DNA of 64,000 nucleotides from Cladorhizidae sp. MBARI D1340-BT2 (taxonomy: Eukaryota > Porifera > Demospongiae > Poecilosclerida > Cladorhizidae), in the NCBI GenBank assembly GCA_028752905.1, contig JAQNBH010000003.1, positions 25,173,989 through 25,237,988 of the forward strand, given 5' to 3'. How positions within the stretch are numbered: the first letter of the stretch is position 1; each line of letters starts with the position of its first letter. The notes beneath the pieces are model-generated. The model was not told where the DNA came from. It saw only the letters and a list, made by a program, of their open reading frames with translations, and did not search any database. Positions 14,701 through 29,300 of the stretch are shown piece after piece. The translations under genes and the position numbers were made by a program.

Positions 14701-15453
14701 AAAGATCGCAAACCTTACCACTTCAAATCACCATAACTTGCTAATACTTAGAGTAATCAAAATTTTGGCACGTACAAAAGACAGATAATTAGAAGGGCTA
14801 TCCGGTGATATAAAAATTTCCTTTTTTGGGTAAAGTGTAGAAAAGTTATGAGCTTTACGGCAAAAAAGCAAGATTTTTGGGGGGGAAATGAGAAACATAT
14901 AGACCAAATTAGGGCAAATATCAAGATAGAGAACATATAATGAAACCTATCATTCGAATCATATCAAGTCCATTACAGTGAAGTGTGCAGAATATTATTA
15001 TGGATGTTTGATATCAACAGAGAGCACAGGGAGAGACCTATCTTAATAGCTATATATCAAGTTTATACAGTGAAGTGTGGAGAATCTATGAAGCTAACCT
15101 GTTTAGCATCAAGATAGAGAACACATAGAGAAACCTATCTTGTGATTCTATGTATGCAGAATATACGGATGTTTGGTATCAAGAGAGAGAACAGAGAGAG
15201 GCCTACCTTTAGAGCTATATATCAAGTCTATTCAGTGAAGTGTGGAGAATCTATGAAGCTAACATGTTTAGCTCAAGATAGAGAACACTGAGAGATACCT
15301 ATCTTGCAAGTCCACTACAGTGAAGTGTGCAGAATATATGGATGTTTGGTATCAAGAGAGAGCACTTAGAGAGTCCTATCTTAATAGCTATACATCAAGT
15401 CTATTCAGTGAAGTGTGGATAATCTACGAAGCTAAACATGTTTAGCATCAAGT
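2728..15453 (+). repeat. Seven-unit higher-order repeat, two tandem copies
   Basis: Units 4-10 (2728-9090) and units 11-17 (9091-15453) form two copies of a 6363-bp HOR. Unit lengths repeat in the same order (905, 909, 909, 908, 908, 912, 912), and so do private variants. A GAAGTTTGCAG variant occurs in units 5 and 12, TAGCGGTTTATC in 7 and 14, GATCACAAAC in 9 and 16, CTACAAGGC in 9 and 16, CATATAATG in 9, 10, 16 and 17, and the four-base loss in 4 and 11. The copies differ visibly only at the start of the first unit, which marks the crossover point. Confidence 0.93.
9091..9995 (+). repeat. Chimeric monomer at the 7-mer junction (unit 11)
   Basis: The head of this unit carries GTCCAAGATT (9133) and GGTTTTTCAC (about 9204), as unit 18 does. 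Its tail carries GTAGCAAAG (about 9387) and the four-base deletion near 9593, as unit 4 does. It is therefore a recombinant joining a unit-18-like head to a unit-4-like tail, with the switch between about 9207 and 9390. This is the junction expected from an unequal crossover that duplicated the seven-unit block. Confidence 0.82.
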
Positions 15454-16365
15454 AAGAGTACAATTCATAACTGCCCTAATTAACAAGACCAAAGTCCAAG
15501 ATTTTGTCAACTGATAGAGAAGGCCCTTATCTGCAACATGTCAACAGATTATCAATAAATGTAGTGGTTTTTCACTGGCAGGCCACCGCTTTGGCAACTG
15601 GAAAACGCCAGGAAAGATCGCAAACCTTACCACTTCAAATCACCATAACTTGCTAATACTTAGAGTAATCAAAATTTTGGCACGTACAAAAGACAGATAA
15701 TTAGAAGGGCTATCCGGTGATATAAATAATTTCTTTTTTGGGTAAAGTGTAGAAAAGTTATGAGCTTTACGGCAAAAAAGCAAGATTTTTGGGGGGGAAA
15801 TGAGAAACATATAGACCAAATTAGGGCAAATATCAAGATAGAGAACACATAATGAAACCTATCATTCGAATCATATCAAGTCCATTACAGTGAAGTGTGC
15901 AGAATATTATTATGGATGTTTGATATCAACAGAGAGCACAGGGAGAGACCTATCTTAATAGCTATATATCAAGTTTATACAGTGAAGTGTGGAGAATCTA
16001 TGAAGCTAACCTGTTTAGCATCAAGATAGAGAACACATAGAGAAACCTATCTTGTGATTCTATGTATGCAGAATATACGGATGTTTGGTATCAAGAGAGA
16101 GAACAGAGAGAGGCCTACCTTTAGAGCTATATATCAAGTCTATTCAGTGAAGTGTGGAGAATCTATGAAGCTAACATGTTTAGCTCAAGATAGAGAACAC
16201 TGAGAGATACCTATCTTGCAAGTCCACTACAGTGAAGTGTGCAGAATATATGGATGTTTGGTATCAAGAGAGAGCACTTAGAGAGTCCTATCTTAATAGC
16301 TATACATCAAGTCTATTCAGTGAAGTGTGGATAATCTACGAAGCTAAACATGTTTAGCATCAAGT

Positions 16366-19098
16366 AAGAGTACAATTCATAACTGCCCTAATTAACAAGA
16401 CCAAAGTCCCAGATTTTGTCAACTGATAGAGAAGGCCCTTATCTGCAACATGTCAACAGATTATCAATAAATGTAGTGGTTTTTCACTGGCAGGCCACCG
16501 CTTTGGCAACTGGAAAACGCCAGGAAAGATCGCAAACCTTACCACTTCAAATCACCATAACTTGCTAATACTTAGAGTACTCAAAATTTTGGCACGTACA
16601 AAAGACAGATAATTAGAAGGGCTATCCGGTGATATAAAAAATTTCTTTTTTGGGTAAAGTGTAGCAAAGTTATGAGCTTTACGGCAAAAAAGCAAGATTT
16701 TTGGGGGGAAAATGAGAAACATATAGACCAAATTAGGGCAAATATCAAGATAGAGAACACATAATGAAACCTATCATTCGAATCATATCAAGTCCATTAC
16801 AGTGAAGTGTGCAGAATATTATGGATGTTTGATATCAACAGAGAGCACAGGGAGAGACCTATCTTAATAGCTATATATCAAGTTTATACAGTGAAGTGTG
16901 GAGAATCTATGAAGCTAACCTGTTTAGCATCAAGATAGAGAACACATAGAGAAACCTATCTTGTGATTCTATGTATGCAGAATATACGGATGTTTGGTAT
17001 CAAGAGAGAGAACAGAGAGAGGCCTACCTTTAGAGCTATATATCAAGTCTATTCAGTGAAGTGTGGAGAATCTATGAAGCTAACATGTTTAGCTCAAGAT
17101 AGAGAACACTGAGAGATACCTATCTTGCAAGTCCACTACAGTGAAGTGTGCAGAATATATGGATGTTTGGTATCAAGAGAGAGCACTTAGAGAGTCCTAT
17201 CTTAATAGCTATACATCAAGTCTATTCAGTGAAGTGTGGATAATCTACGAAGCTAAACATGTTTAGCATCAAGTAAGAGTACAATTCATAACTGCCCTAA
17301 TTAACAAGACCAAAGTCCCAGATTTTGTCAACTGATAGAGAAGGCCCTTATCTGCAACATGTCAACAGATTATCAATAAATGTAGTGGTTTTTCACTGGC
17401 AGGCCACCGCTTTGGCAACTGGAAAACGCCAGGAAAGATCGCAAACCTTACCACTTCAAATCACCATAACTTGCTAATACTTAGAGTAATCAAAATTTTG
17501 GCACGTACAAAAGACAGATAATTAGAAGGGCTATCCGGTGATATAAAAATTTCCTTTTTTGGGTAAAGTGTAGAAAAGTTATGAGCTTTACGGCAAAAAA
17601 GCAAGATTTTTGGGGGGGAAATGAGAAACATATAGACCAAATTAGGGCAAATATCAAGATAGAGAACACATAATGAAACCTATCATTCGAATCATATCAA
17701 GTCCATTACAGTGAAGTGTGCAGAATATTATTATGGATGTTTGATATCAACTGAGAGCACAGGGAGAGACCTATCTTAATAGCTATATATCAAGTTTATA
17801 CAGTGAAGTGTGGAGAATCTATGAAGCTAACCTGTTTAGCATCAAGATAGAGAACACATAGAGAAACCTATCTTGTGATTCTATGTATGCAGAATATACG
17901 GATGTTTGGTATCAAGAGAGAGAACAGAGAGAGGCCTACCTTTAGAGCTATATATCAAGTCTATTCAGTGAAGTGTGGAGAATCTATGAAGCTAACATGT
18001 TTAGCTCAAGATAGAGAACACTGAGAGATACCTATCTTGCAAGTCCACTACAGTGAAGTGTGCAGAATATATGGATGTTTGGTATCAAGAGAGAGCACTT
18101 AGAGAGTCCTATCTTAATAGCTATACATCAAGTCTATTCAGTGAAGTGTGGATAATCTACGAAGCTAAACATGTTTAGCATCAAGTAAGAGTACAATTCA
18201 TAACTGCCCTAATTAACAAGACCAAAGTCCCAGATTTTGTCAACTGATAGAGAAGGCCCTTATCTGCAACATGTCAACAGATTATCAATAAATGTAGTGG
18301 TTTTTCACTGGCAGGCCACCGCTTTGGCAACTGGAAAACGCCAGGAAAGATCGCAAACCTTACCACTTCAAATCACCATAACCTGCTAATACTTAGAGTA
18401 ATCAAAATTTTGGCACGTACAAAAGACAGATAATTAGAAGGGCTCTCCGGTGATATAAATAATTTCTTTTTTGGGTAAAGTGTAGAAAAGTTATGAGCTT
18501 TACGGCAAAAAAGCAAGATTTTTGGGGGGAAAATGAGAAACATATAGACCAAATTAGGGCAAATATCAAGATAGAGAACACATAATGAAACCTATCATTC
18601 GAATCATATCAAGTCCATTACAGTGAAGTGTGCAGAATATTATTATGGATGTTTGATATCAACAGAGAGCACAGGGAGAGACCTATCTTAATAGCTATAT
18701 ATCAAGTTTATACAGTGAAGTGTGGAGAATCTATGAAGCTAACCTGTTTAGCATCAAGATAGAGAACACATAGAGAAACCTATCTTGTGATTCTATGTAT
18801 GCAGAATATACGGATGTTTGGTATCAAGAGAGAGAACAGAGAGAGGCCTACCTTTAGAGCTATATATCAAGTCTATTCAGTGAAGTGTGGAGAATCTATG
18901 AAGCTAACATGTTTAGCTCAAGATAGAGAACACTGAGAGATACCTATCTTGCAAGTCCACTACAGTGAAGTGTGCAGAATATATGGATGTTTGGTATCAA
19001 GAGAGAGCACTTAGAGAGTCCTATCTTAATAGCTATACATCAAGTCTATTCAGTGAAGTGTGGATAATCTACGAAGCTAAACATGTTTAGCATCAAGT
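16366..19098 (+). repeat. Three-unit block related to the later 3-mer HOR
   Basis: Units 19, 20 and 21 show in order the variants GAGTACTCAAAA with GTAGCAAAG, then ATAAAAATTTCC, then ATAACCTGC with GGCTCTCCGG. The same order of types recurs in units 24-26 and 27-29. Units 18 and 22, which share GTCCAAGATT, bracket this block. Unit 22 is followed by a lone third-type unit (23). The region therefore looks like an older or partly rearranged copy of the 3-mer. Confidence 0.75.
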
Positions 19099-20919
19099 AA
19101 GAGTACAATTCATAACTGCCCTAATTAACAAGACCAAAGTCCAAGATTTTGTCAACTGATAGAGAAGGCCCTTATCTGCAACATGTCAACAGATTATCAA
19201 TAAATGTAGTGGTTTTTCACTGGCAGGCCACCGCTTTGGCAACTGGAAAACGCCAGGAAAGATCGCAAACCTTACCACTTCAAATCACCATAACTTGCTA
19301 ATACTTAGAGTAATCAAAATTTTGGCACGTACAAAAGACAGATAATTAGAAGGGCTATCCGGTGATATAAATAATTTCTTTTTTGGGTAAAGTGTAGAAA
19401 AGTTATGAGCTTTACGGCAAAAAAGCAAGATTTTTGGGGGGGAAATGAGAAACATATAGACCAAATTAGGGCAAATATCAAGATAGAGAACACATAATGA
19501 AACCTATCATTCGAATCATATCAAGTCCATTACAGTGAAGTGTGCAGAATATTATTATGGATGTTTGATATCAACAGAGAGCACAGGGAGAGACCTATCT
19601 TAATAGCTATATATCAAGTTTATACAGTGAAGTGTGGAGAATCTATGAAGCTAACCTGTTTAGCATCAAGATAGAGAACACATAGAGAAACCTATCTTGT
19701 GATTCTATGTATGCAGAATATACGGATGTTTGGTATCAAGAGAGAGAACAGAGAGAGGCCTACCTTTAGAGCTATATATCAAGTCTATTCAGTGAAGTGT
19801 GGAGAATCTATGAAGCTAACATGTTTAGCTCAAGATAGAGAACACTGAGAGATACCTATCTTGCAAGTCCACTACAGTGAAGTGTGCAGAATATATGGAT
19901 GTTTGGTATCAAGAGAGAGCACTTAGAGAGTCCTATCTTAATAGCTATACATCAAGTCTATTCAGTGAAGTGTGGATAATCTACGAAGCTAAACATGTTT
20001 AGCATCAAGTAAGAGTACAATTCATAACTGCCCTAATTAACAAGACCAAAGTCCCAGATTTTGTCAACTGATAGAGAAGGCCCTTATCTGCAACATGTCA
20101 ACAGATTATCAATAAATGTAGTGGTTTTTCACTGGCAGGCCACCGCTTTGGCAACTGGAAAACGCCAGGAAAGATCGCAAACCTTACCACTTCAAATCAC
20201 CATAACCTGCTAATACTTAGAGTAATCAAAATTTTGGCACGTACAAAAGACAGATAATTAGAAGGGCTCTCCGGTGATATAAATAATTTCTTTTTTGGGT
20301 AAAGTGTAGAAAAGTTATGAGCTTTACGGCAAAAAAGCAAGATTTTTGGGGGGAAAATGAGAAACATATAGACCAAATTAGGGCAAATATCAAGATAGAG
20401 AACACATAATGAAACCTATCATTCGAATCATATCAAGTCCATTACAGTGAAGTGTGCAGAATATTATGGATGTTTGATATCAATAGAGAGCACAGGGAGA
20501 GACCTATCTTAATAGCTATATATCAAGTTTATACAGTGAAGTGTGGAGAATCTATGAAGCTAACCTGTTTAGCATCAAGATAGAGAACACATAGAGAAAC
20601 CTATCTTGTGATTCTATGTATGCAGAATATACGGATGTTTGGTATCAAGAGAGAGAACAGAGAGAGGCCTACCTTTAGAGCTATATATCAAGTCTATTCA
20701 GTGAAGTGTGGAGAATCTATGAAGCTAACATGTTTAGCTCAAGATAGAGAACACTGAGAGATACCTATCTTGCAAGTCCACTACAGTGAAGTGTGCAGAA
20801 TATATGGATGTTTGGTATCAAGAGAGAGCACTTAGAGAGTCCTATCTTAATAGCTATACATCAAGTCTATTCAGTGAAGTGTGGATAATCTACGAAGCTA
20901 AACATGTTTAGCATCAAGT

Positions 20920-23900
20920 AAGAGTACAATTCATAACTGCCCTAATTAACAAGACCAAAGTCCCAGATTTTGTCAACTGATAGAGAAGGCCCTTATCTGC
21001 AACATGTCAACAGATTATCAATAAATGTAGTGGTTTTTCACTGGCAGGCCACCGCTTTGGCAACTGGAAAACGCCAGGAAAGATCGCAAACCTTACCACT
21101 TCAAATCACCATAACTTGCTAATACTTAGAGTACTCAAAATTTTGGCACGTACAAATGACAGATAATTAGAAGGGCTATCCGGTGATATAAAAAATTTCT
21201 TTTTTGGGTAAAGTGTAGCAAAGTTATGAGCTTTACGGCAAAAAAGCAAGATTTTTGGGGGGAAAATGAGAAACATATAGACCAAATTAGGGCAAATATC
21301 AAGATAGAGAACACATAATGAAACCTATCATTCGAATCATATCAAGTCCATTACAGTGAAGTGTGCAGAATATTATGGATGTTTGATATCAACAGAGAGC
21401 ACAGGGAGAGACCTATCTTAATAGCTATATATCAAGTTTATACAGTGAAGTGTGGAGAATCTATGAAGCTAACCTGTTTAGCATCAAGATAGAGAACACA
21501 TAGAGAAACCTATCTTGTGATTCTATGTATGCAGAATATACGGATGTTTGGTATCAAGAGAGAGAACAGAGAGAGGCCTACCTTTAGAGCTATATATCAA
21601 GTCTATTCAGTGAAGTGTGGAGAATCTATGAAGCTAACATGTTTAGCTCAAGATAGAGAACACTGAGAGATACCTATCTTGCAAGTCCACTACAGTGAAG
21701 TGTGCAGAATATATGGATGTTTGGTATCAAGAGAGAGCACTTAGAGAGTCCTATCTTAATAGCTATACATCAAGTCTATTCAGTGAAGTGTGGATAATCT
21801 ACGAAGCTAAACATGTTTAGCATCAAGTAAGAGTACAATTCATAACTGCCCTAATTAACAAGACCAAAGTCCCAGATTTTGTCAACTGATAGAGAAGGCC
21901 CTTATCTGCAACATGTCAACAGATTATCAATAAATGTAGTGGTTTTTCACTGGCAGGCCACCGCTTTGGCAACTGGAAAACGCCAGGAAAGATCGCAAAC
22001 CTTACCACTTCAAATCACCATAACTTGCTAATACTTAGAGTAATCAAAATTTTGGCACGTACAAAAGACAGATAATTAGAAGGGCTATCCGGTGATATAA
22101 AAATTTCCTTTTTTGGGTAAAGTGTAGAAAAGTTATGAGCTTTACGGCAAAAAAGCAAGATTTTTGGGGGGGAAATGAGAAACATATAGACCAAATTAGG
22201 GCAAATATCAAGATAGAGAACACATAATGAAACCTATCTTTCGAATCATATCAAGTCCATTACAGTGAAGTGTGCAGAATATTATTATGGATGTTTGATA
22301 TCAACAGAGAGCACAGGGAGAGACCTATCTTAATAGCTATATATCAAGTTTATACAGTGAAGTGTGGAGAATCTATGAAGCTAACCTGTTTAGCATCAAG
22401 ATAGAGAACACATAGAGAAACCTATCTTGTGATTCTATGTATGCAGAATATACGGATGTTTGGTATCAAGAGAGAGAACAGAGAGAGGCCTACCTTTAGA
22501 GCTATATATCAAGTCTATTCAGTGAAGTGTGGAGAATCTATGAAGCTAACATGTTTAGCTCAAGATAGAGAACACTGAGAGATACCTATCTTGCAAGTCC
22601 ACTACAGTGAAGTGTGCAGAATATATGGATGTTTGGTATCAAGAGAGAGCACTTAGAGAGTCCTATCTTAATAGCTATACATCAAGTCTATTCAGTGAAG
22701 TGTGGATAATCTACGAAGCTAAACATGTTTAGCATCAAGTAAGAGTACAATTCATAACTGCCCTAATTAACAAGACCAAAGTCCCAGATTTTGTCAACTG
22801 ATAGAGAAGGCCCTTATCTGCAACATGTCAACAGATTATCAATAAATGTAGTGGTTTTTCACTGGCAGGCCACCGCTTTGGCAACTGGAAAACGCCAGGA
22901 AAGATCGCAAACCTTACCACTTCAAATCACCATAACCTGCTAATACTTAGAGTAATCAAAATTTTGGCACGTACAAAAGACAGATAATTAGAAGGGCTCT
23001 CCGGTGATATAAATAATTTCTTTTTTGAGTAAAGTGTAGAAAAGTTATGAGCTTTACGGCAAAAAAGCAAGATTTTTGGGGGGAAAATGAGAAACATATA
23101 GACCAAATTAGGGCAAATATCAAGATAGAGAACACATAATGAAACCTATCATTCGAATCATATCAAGTCCATTACAGTGAAGTGTGCATAATATTATGGA
23201 TGTTTGATATCAACAGAGAGCACAGGGAGAGACCTATCTTAATAGCTATATATCAAGTTTATACAGTGAAGTGTGGAGAATCTATGAAGCTAACCTGTTT
23301 AGCATCAAGATAGAGAACACATAGAGAAACCTATCTTGTGATTCTATGTATGCAGAATATACGGATGTTTGGTATCAAGAGAGAGAACAGAGAGAGGCCT
23401 ACCTTTAGAGCTATATATCAAGTCTATTCAGTGAAGTGTGGAGAATCTATGAAGCTAACATGTTTAGCTCAAGATAGAGAACACTGAGAGATACCTATCT
23501 TGCAAGTCCACTACAGTGAAGTGTGCAGAATATATGGATGTTTGGTATCAAGAGAGAGCACTTAGAGAGTCCTATCTTAATAGCTATACATCAAGTCTAT
23601 TCAGTGAAGTGTGGATAATCTACGAAGCTAAACATGTTTAGCATCAAGTAAGAGTACAATTCATAACTGCCCTAATTAACAAGACCAAAGTCCCAGATTT
23701 TGTCAACTGATAGAGAAGGCCCTTATCTGCAACATGTCAACAGATTATCAATAAATGTAGTGGTTTTTCACTGGCAGGCCACCGCTTTGGCAACTGGAAA
23801 ACGCCAGGAAAGATCGCAAACCTTACCACTTCAAATCACCATAACTTGCTAATACTTAGAGTACTCAAAATTTTGGCACGTACAAATGACAGATAATTAG

Positions 23901-26379
23901 AAGGGCTATCCGGTGATATAAAAAATTTCTTTTTTGGGTAAAGTGTAGCAAAGTTATGAGCTTTACGGCAAAAAAGCAAGATTTTTGGGGGGAAAATGAG
24001 AAACATATAGACCAAATTAGGGCAAATATCAAGATAGAGAACACATAATGAAACCTATCATTCGAATCATATCAAGTCCATTACAGTGAAGTGTGCAGAA
24101 TATTATGGATGTTTGATATCAACAGAGAGCACAGGGAGAGACCTATCTTAATAGCTATATATCAAGTTTATACAGTGAAGTGTGGAGAATCTATGAAGCT
24201 AACCTGTTTAGCATCAAGATAGAGAACACATAGAGAAACCTATCTTGTGATTCTATGTATGCAGAATATACGGATGTTTGGTATCAAGAGAGAGAACAGA
24301 GAGAGGCCTACCTTTAGAGCTATATATCAAGTCTATTCAGTGAAGTGTGGAGAATCTATGAAGCTAACATGTTTAGCTCAAGATAGAGAACACTGAGAGA
24401 TACCTATCTTGCAAGTCCACTACAGTGAAGTGTGCAGAATATATGGATGTTTGGTATCAAGAGAGAGCACTTAGAGAGTCCTATCTTAATAGCTATACAT
24501 CAAGTCTATTCAGTGAAGTGTGGATAATCTACGAAGCTAAACATGTTTAGCATCAAGTAAGAGTACAATTCATAACTGCCCTAATTAACAAGACCAAAGT
24601 CCCAGATTTTGTCAACTGATAGAGAAGGCCCTTATCTGCAACATGTCAACAGATTATCAATAAATGTAGTGGTTTTTCACTGGCAGGCCACCGCTTTGGC
24701 AACTGGAAAACGCCAGGAAAGATCGCAAACCTTACCACTTCAAATCACCATAACTTGCTAATACTTAGAGTAATCAAAATTTTGGCACGTACAAAAGACA
24801 GATAATTAGAAGGGCTATCCGGTGATATAAAAATTTCCTTTTTTGGGTAAAGTGTAGAAAAGTTATGAGCTTTACGGCAAAAAAGCAAGATTTTTGGGGG
24901 GGAAATGAGAAACATATAGACCAAATTAGGGCAAATATCAAGATAGAGAACACATAATGAAACCTATCATTCGAATCATATCAAGTCCATTACAGTGAAG
25001 TGTGCAGAATATTATTATGGATGTTTGATATCAACAGAGAGCACAGGGAGAGACCTATCTTAATAGCTATATATCAAGTTTATACAGTGAAGTGTGGAGA
25101 ATCTATGAAGCTAACCTGTTTAGCATCAAGATAGAGAACACATAGAGAAACCTATCTTGTGATTCTATGTATGCAGAATATACGGATGTTTGGTATCAAG
25201 AGAGAGAACAGAGAGAGGCCTACCTTTAGAGCTATATATCAAGTCTATTCAGTGAAGTGTGGAGAATCTATGAAGCTAACATGTTTAGCTCAAGATAGAG
25301 AACACTGAGAGATACCTATCTTGCAAGTCCACTACAGTGAAGTGTGCAGAATATATGGATGTTTGGTATCAAGAGAGAGCACTTAGAGAGTCCTATCTTA
25401 ATAGCTATACATCAAGTCTATTCAGTGAAGTGTGGATAATCTACGAAGCTAAACATGTTTAGCATCAAGTAAGAGTACAATTCATAACTGCCCTAATTAA
25501 CAAGACCAAAGTCCCAGATTTTGTCAACTGATAGAGAAGGCCCTTATCTGCAACATGTCAACAGATTATCAATAAATGTAGTGGTTTTTCACTGGCAGGC
25601 CACCGCTTTGGCAACTGGAAAACGCCAGGAAAGATCGCAAACCTTACCACTTCAAATCACCATAACCTGCTAATACTTAGAGTAATCAAAATTTTGGCAC
25701 GTACAAAAGACAGATAATTAGAAGGGCTCTCCGGTGATATAAATAATTTCTTTTTTGGGTAAAGTGTAGAAAAGTTATGAGCTTTACGGCAAAAAAGCAA
25801 GATTTTTGGGGGGAAAATGAGAAACATATAGACCAAATTAGGGCAAATATCAAGATAGAGAACACATAATGAAACCTATCATTCGAATCATATCAAGTCC
25901 ATTACAGTGAAGTGTGCATAATATTATGGATGTTTGATATCAACAGAGAGCACAGGGAGAGACCTATCTTAATAGCTATATATCAAGTTTATACAGTGAA
26001 GTGTGGAGAATCTATGAAGCTAACCTGTTTAGCATCAAGATAGAGAACACATAGAGAAACCTATCTTGTGATTCTATGTATGCAGAATATACGGATGTTT
26101 GGTATCAAGAGAGAGAACAGAGAGAGGCCTACCTTTAGAGCTATATATCAAGTCTATTCAGTGAAGTGTGGAGAATCTATGAAGCTAACATGTTTAGCTC
26201 AAGATAGAGAACACTGAGAGATACCTATCTTGCAAGTCCACTACAGTGAAGTGTGCAGAATATATGGATGTTTGGTATCAAGAGAGAGCACTTAGAGAGT
26301 CCTATCTTAATAGCTATACATCAAGTCTATTCAGTGAAGTGTGGATAATCTACGAAGCTAAACATGTTTAGCATCAAGT
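20920..26379 (+). repeat. Three-unit higher-order repeat, two tandem copies
   Basis: Units 24-26 (20920-23649) and 27-29 (23650-26379) are each 2730 bp (909, 912, 909). Both copies share ACAAATGAC in the first unit, AAAAATTTCC with GAATATTATTATGG in the second, and CCTGC, CTCTCC and GTGCATAATATT in the third. Private changes in the left copy are CCTATCTTTCG (22235) and TTTTTTGAGTAAAG (23026). They allow the two copies to be told apart and argue against a simple assembly duplication. Confidence 0.88.
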
Positions 26380-29300
26380 AAGAGTACAATTCATAACTGC
26401 TCTAATTAACAAGACCAAAGTCCCAGATTTTGTCAACTGATAGAGAAGGCCCTTATCTGCAACATGTCAACAGATTATCAATAAATGTAGTGGTTTTTCA
26501 CTGGCAGGCCACCGCTTTGGCAACTGGAAAACGCCAGGAAAGATCGCAAACCTTACCACTTCAAATCACCATAACTTGCTAATACTTAGAGTACTCAAAA
26601 TTTTGGCACGTACAAAAGACAGATAATTAGAAGGGCTATCCGGTGATATAAATAATTTCTTTTTTGGGTAAAGTGTAGAAAAGTTATGAGCTTTACGGCA
26701 AAAAAGCAAGATTTTTGGGGGGGAAATGAGAAACATATAGACCAAATTAGGGCAAATATCAAGATAGAGAACACATAATGAAACCTATCATTCGAATCAT
26801 ATCAAGTCCATTACAGTGAAGTGTGCATAATATTATGGATGTTTGATATCAACAGAGAGCACAGGGAGAGACCTATCTTAATAGCTATATATCAAGTTTA
26901 TACAGTGAAGTGTGGAGAATCTATGAAGCTAACCTGTTTAGCATCAAGATAGAGAACACATAGAGAAACCTATCTTGTGATTCTATGTATGCAGAATATA
27001 CGGATGTTTGGTATCAAGAGAGAGAACAGAGAGAGGCCTACCTTTAGAGCTATATATCAAGTCTATTCAGTGAAGTGTGGAGAATCTATGAAGCTAACAT
27101 GTTTAGCTCAAGATAGAGAACACTGAGAGATACCTATCTTGCAAGTCCACTACAGTGAAGTGTGCAGAATATATGGATGTTTGGTATCAAGAGAGAGCAC
27201 TTAGAGAGTCCTATCTTAATAGCTATACATCAAGTCTATTCAGTGAAGTGTGGATAATCTACGAAGCTAAACATGTTTAGCATCAAGTAAGAGTACAATT
27301 CATAACTGCCCTAATTAACAAGACCAAAGTCCCAGATTTTGTCAACTGATAGAGAAGGCCCTTATCTGCAACATGTCAACAGATTATCAATAAATGTAGT
27401 GGTTTTTCACTGGCAGGCCACCGCTTTGGCAACTGGAAAACGCCAGGAAAGATCGCAAACCTTACCACTTCAAATCACCATAACTTGCTAATACTTAGAG
27501 TACTCAAAATTTTGGCACGTACAAAAGACAGATAATTAGAAGGGCTATCCGGTGATATAAATAATTTCTTTTTTGGGTAAAGTGTAGAAAAGTTATGAGC
27601 TTTACGGCAAAAAAGCAAGATTTTTGGGGGGAAAATGAGAAACATATAGACCAAATTAGGGCAAATATCAAGATAGAGAACACATAATGAAACCTATCAT
27701 TCGAATCATATCAAGTCCATTACAGTGAAGTGTGCAGAATATTATGGATGTTTGATATCAACAGAGAGCACAGGGAGAGACCTATCTTAATAGCTATATA
27801 TCAAGTTTATACAGTGAAGTGTGGAGAATCTATGAAGCTAACCTGTTTAGCATCAAGATAGAGAACACATAGAGAAACCTATCTTGTGATTCTATGTATG
27901 CAGAATATACGGATGTTTGGTATCAAGAGAGAGAACAGAGAGAGGCCTACCTTTAGAGCTATATATCAAGTCTATTCAGTGAAGTGTGGAGAATCTATGA
28001 AGCTAACATGTTTAGCTCAAGATAGAGAACACTGAGAGATACCTATCTTGCAAGTCCACTACAGTGAAGTGTGCAGAATATATGGATGTTTGGTATCAAG
28101 AGAGAGCACTTAGAGAGTCCTATCTTAATAGCTATACATCAAGTCTATTCAGTGAAGTGTGGATAATCTACGAAGCTAAACATGTTTAGCATCAAGTAAG
28201 AGTACAATTCATAACTGCCCTAATTAACAAGACCAAAGTCCCAGATTTTGTCAACTGATAGAGAAGGCCCTTATCTGCAACATGTCAACAGATTATCAAT
28301 AAATGTAGTGGTTTTTCACTGGCAGGCCACCGCTTTGGCAACTGGAAAACGCCAGGAAAGATCGCAAACCTTACCACTTCAAATCACCATAACTTGCTAA
28401 TACTTAGAGTACTCAAAATTTTGGCACGTAGAAAAGACAGATAATTAGAAGGGCTATCCGGTGATATAAAAATTTCTTTTTTGGGTAAAGTGTAGAAAAG
28501 TTATGAGCTTTACGGCAAAAAAGCAAGATTTTTGGGGGGGAAATGAGAAACATATAGACCAAATTAGGGCAAATATCAAGATAGAGAACACATAATGAAA
28601 CCTATCATTCGAATCATATCAAGTCCATTACAGTGAAGTGTGCAGAATATTATTATGGATGTTTGATATCAACAGAGAGCACAGGGAGAGACCTATCTTA
28701 ATAGCTATATATCAAGTTTATACAGTGAAGTGTGGAGAATCTATGAAGCTAACCTGTTTAGCATCAAGATAGAGAACACATAGAGAAACCTATCTTGTGA
28801 TTCTATGTATGCAGAATATACGGATGTTTGGTATCAAGAGAGAGAACAGAGAGAGGCCTACCTTTAGAGCTATATATCAAGTCTATTCAGTGAAGTGTGG
28901 AGAATCTATGAAGCTAACATGTTTAGCTCAAGATAGAGAACACTGAGAGATACCTATCTTGCAAGTCCACTACAGTGAAGTGTGCAGAATATATGGATGT
29001 TTGGTATCAAGAGAGAGCACTTAGAGAGTCCTATCTTAATAGCTATACATCAAGTCTATTCAGTGAAGTGTGGATAATCTACGAAGCTAAACATGTTTAG
29101 CATCAAGTAAGAGTACAATTCATAACTGCCCTAATTAACAAGACCAAAGTCCCAGATTTTGTCAACTGATAGAGAAGGCCCTTATCTGCAACATGTCAAC
29201 AGATTATCAATAAATGTAGTGGTTTTTCACTGGCAGGCCACCGCTTTGGCAACTGGAAAACGCCAGGAAAGATCGCAAACCTTACCACTTCAAATCACCA

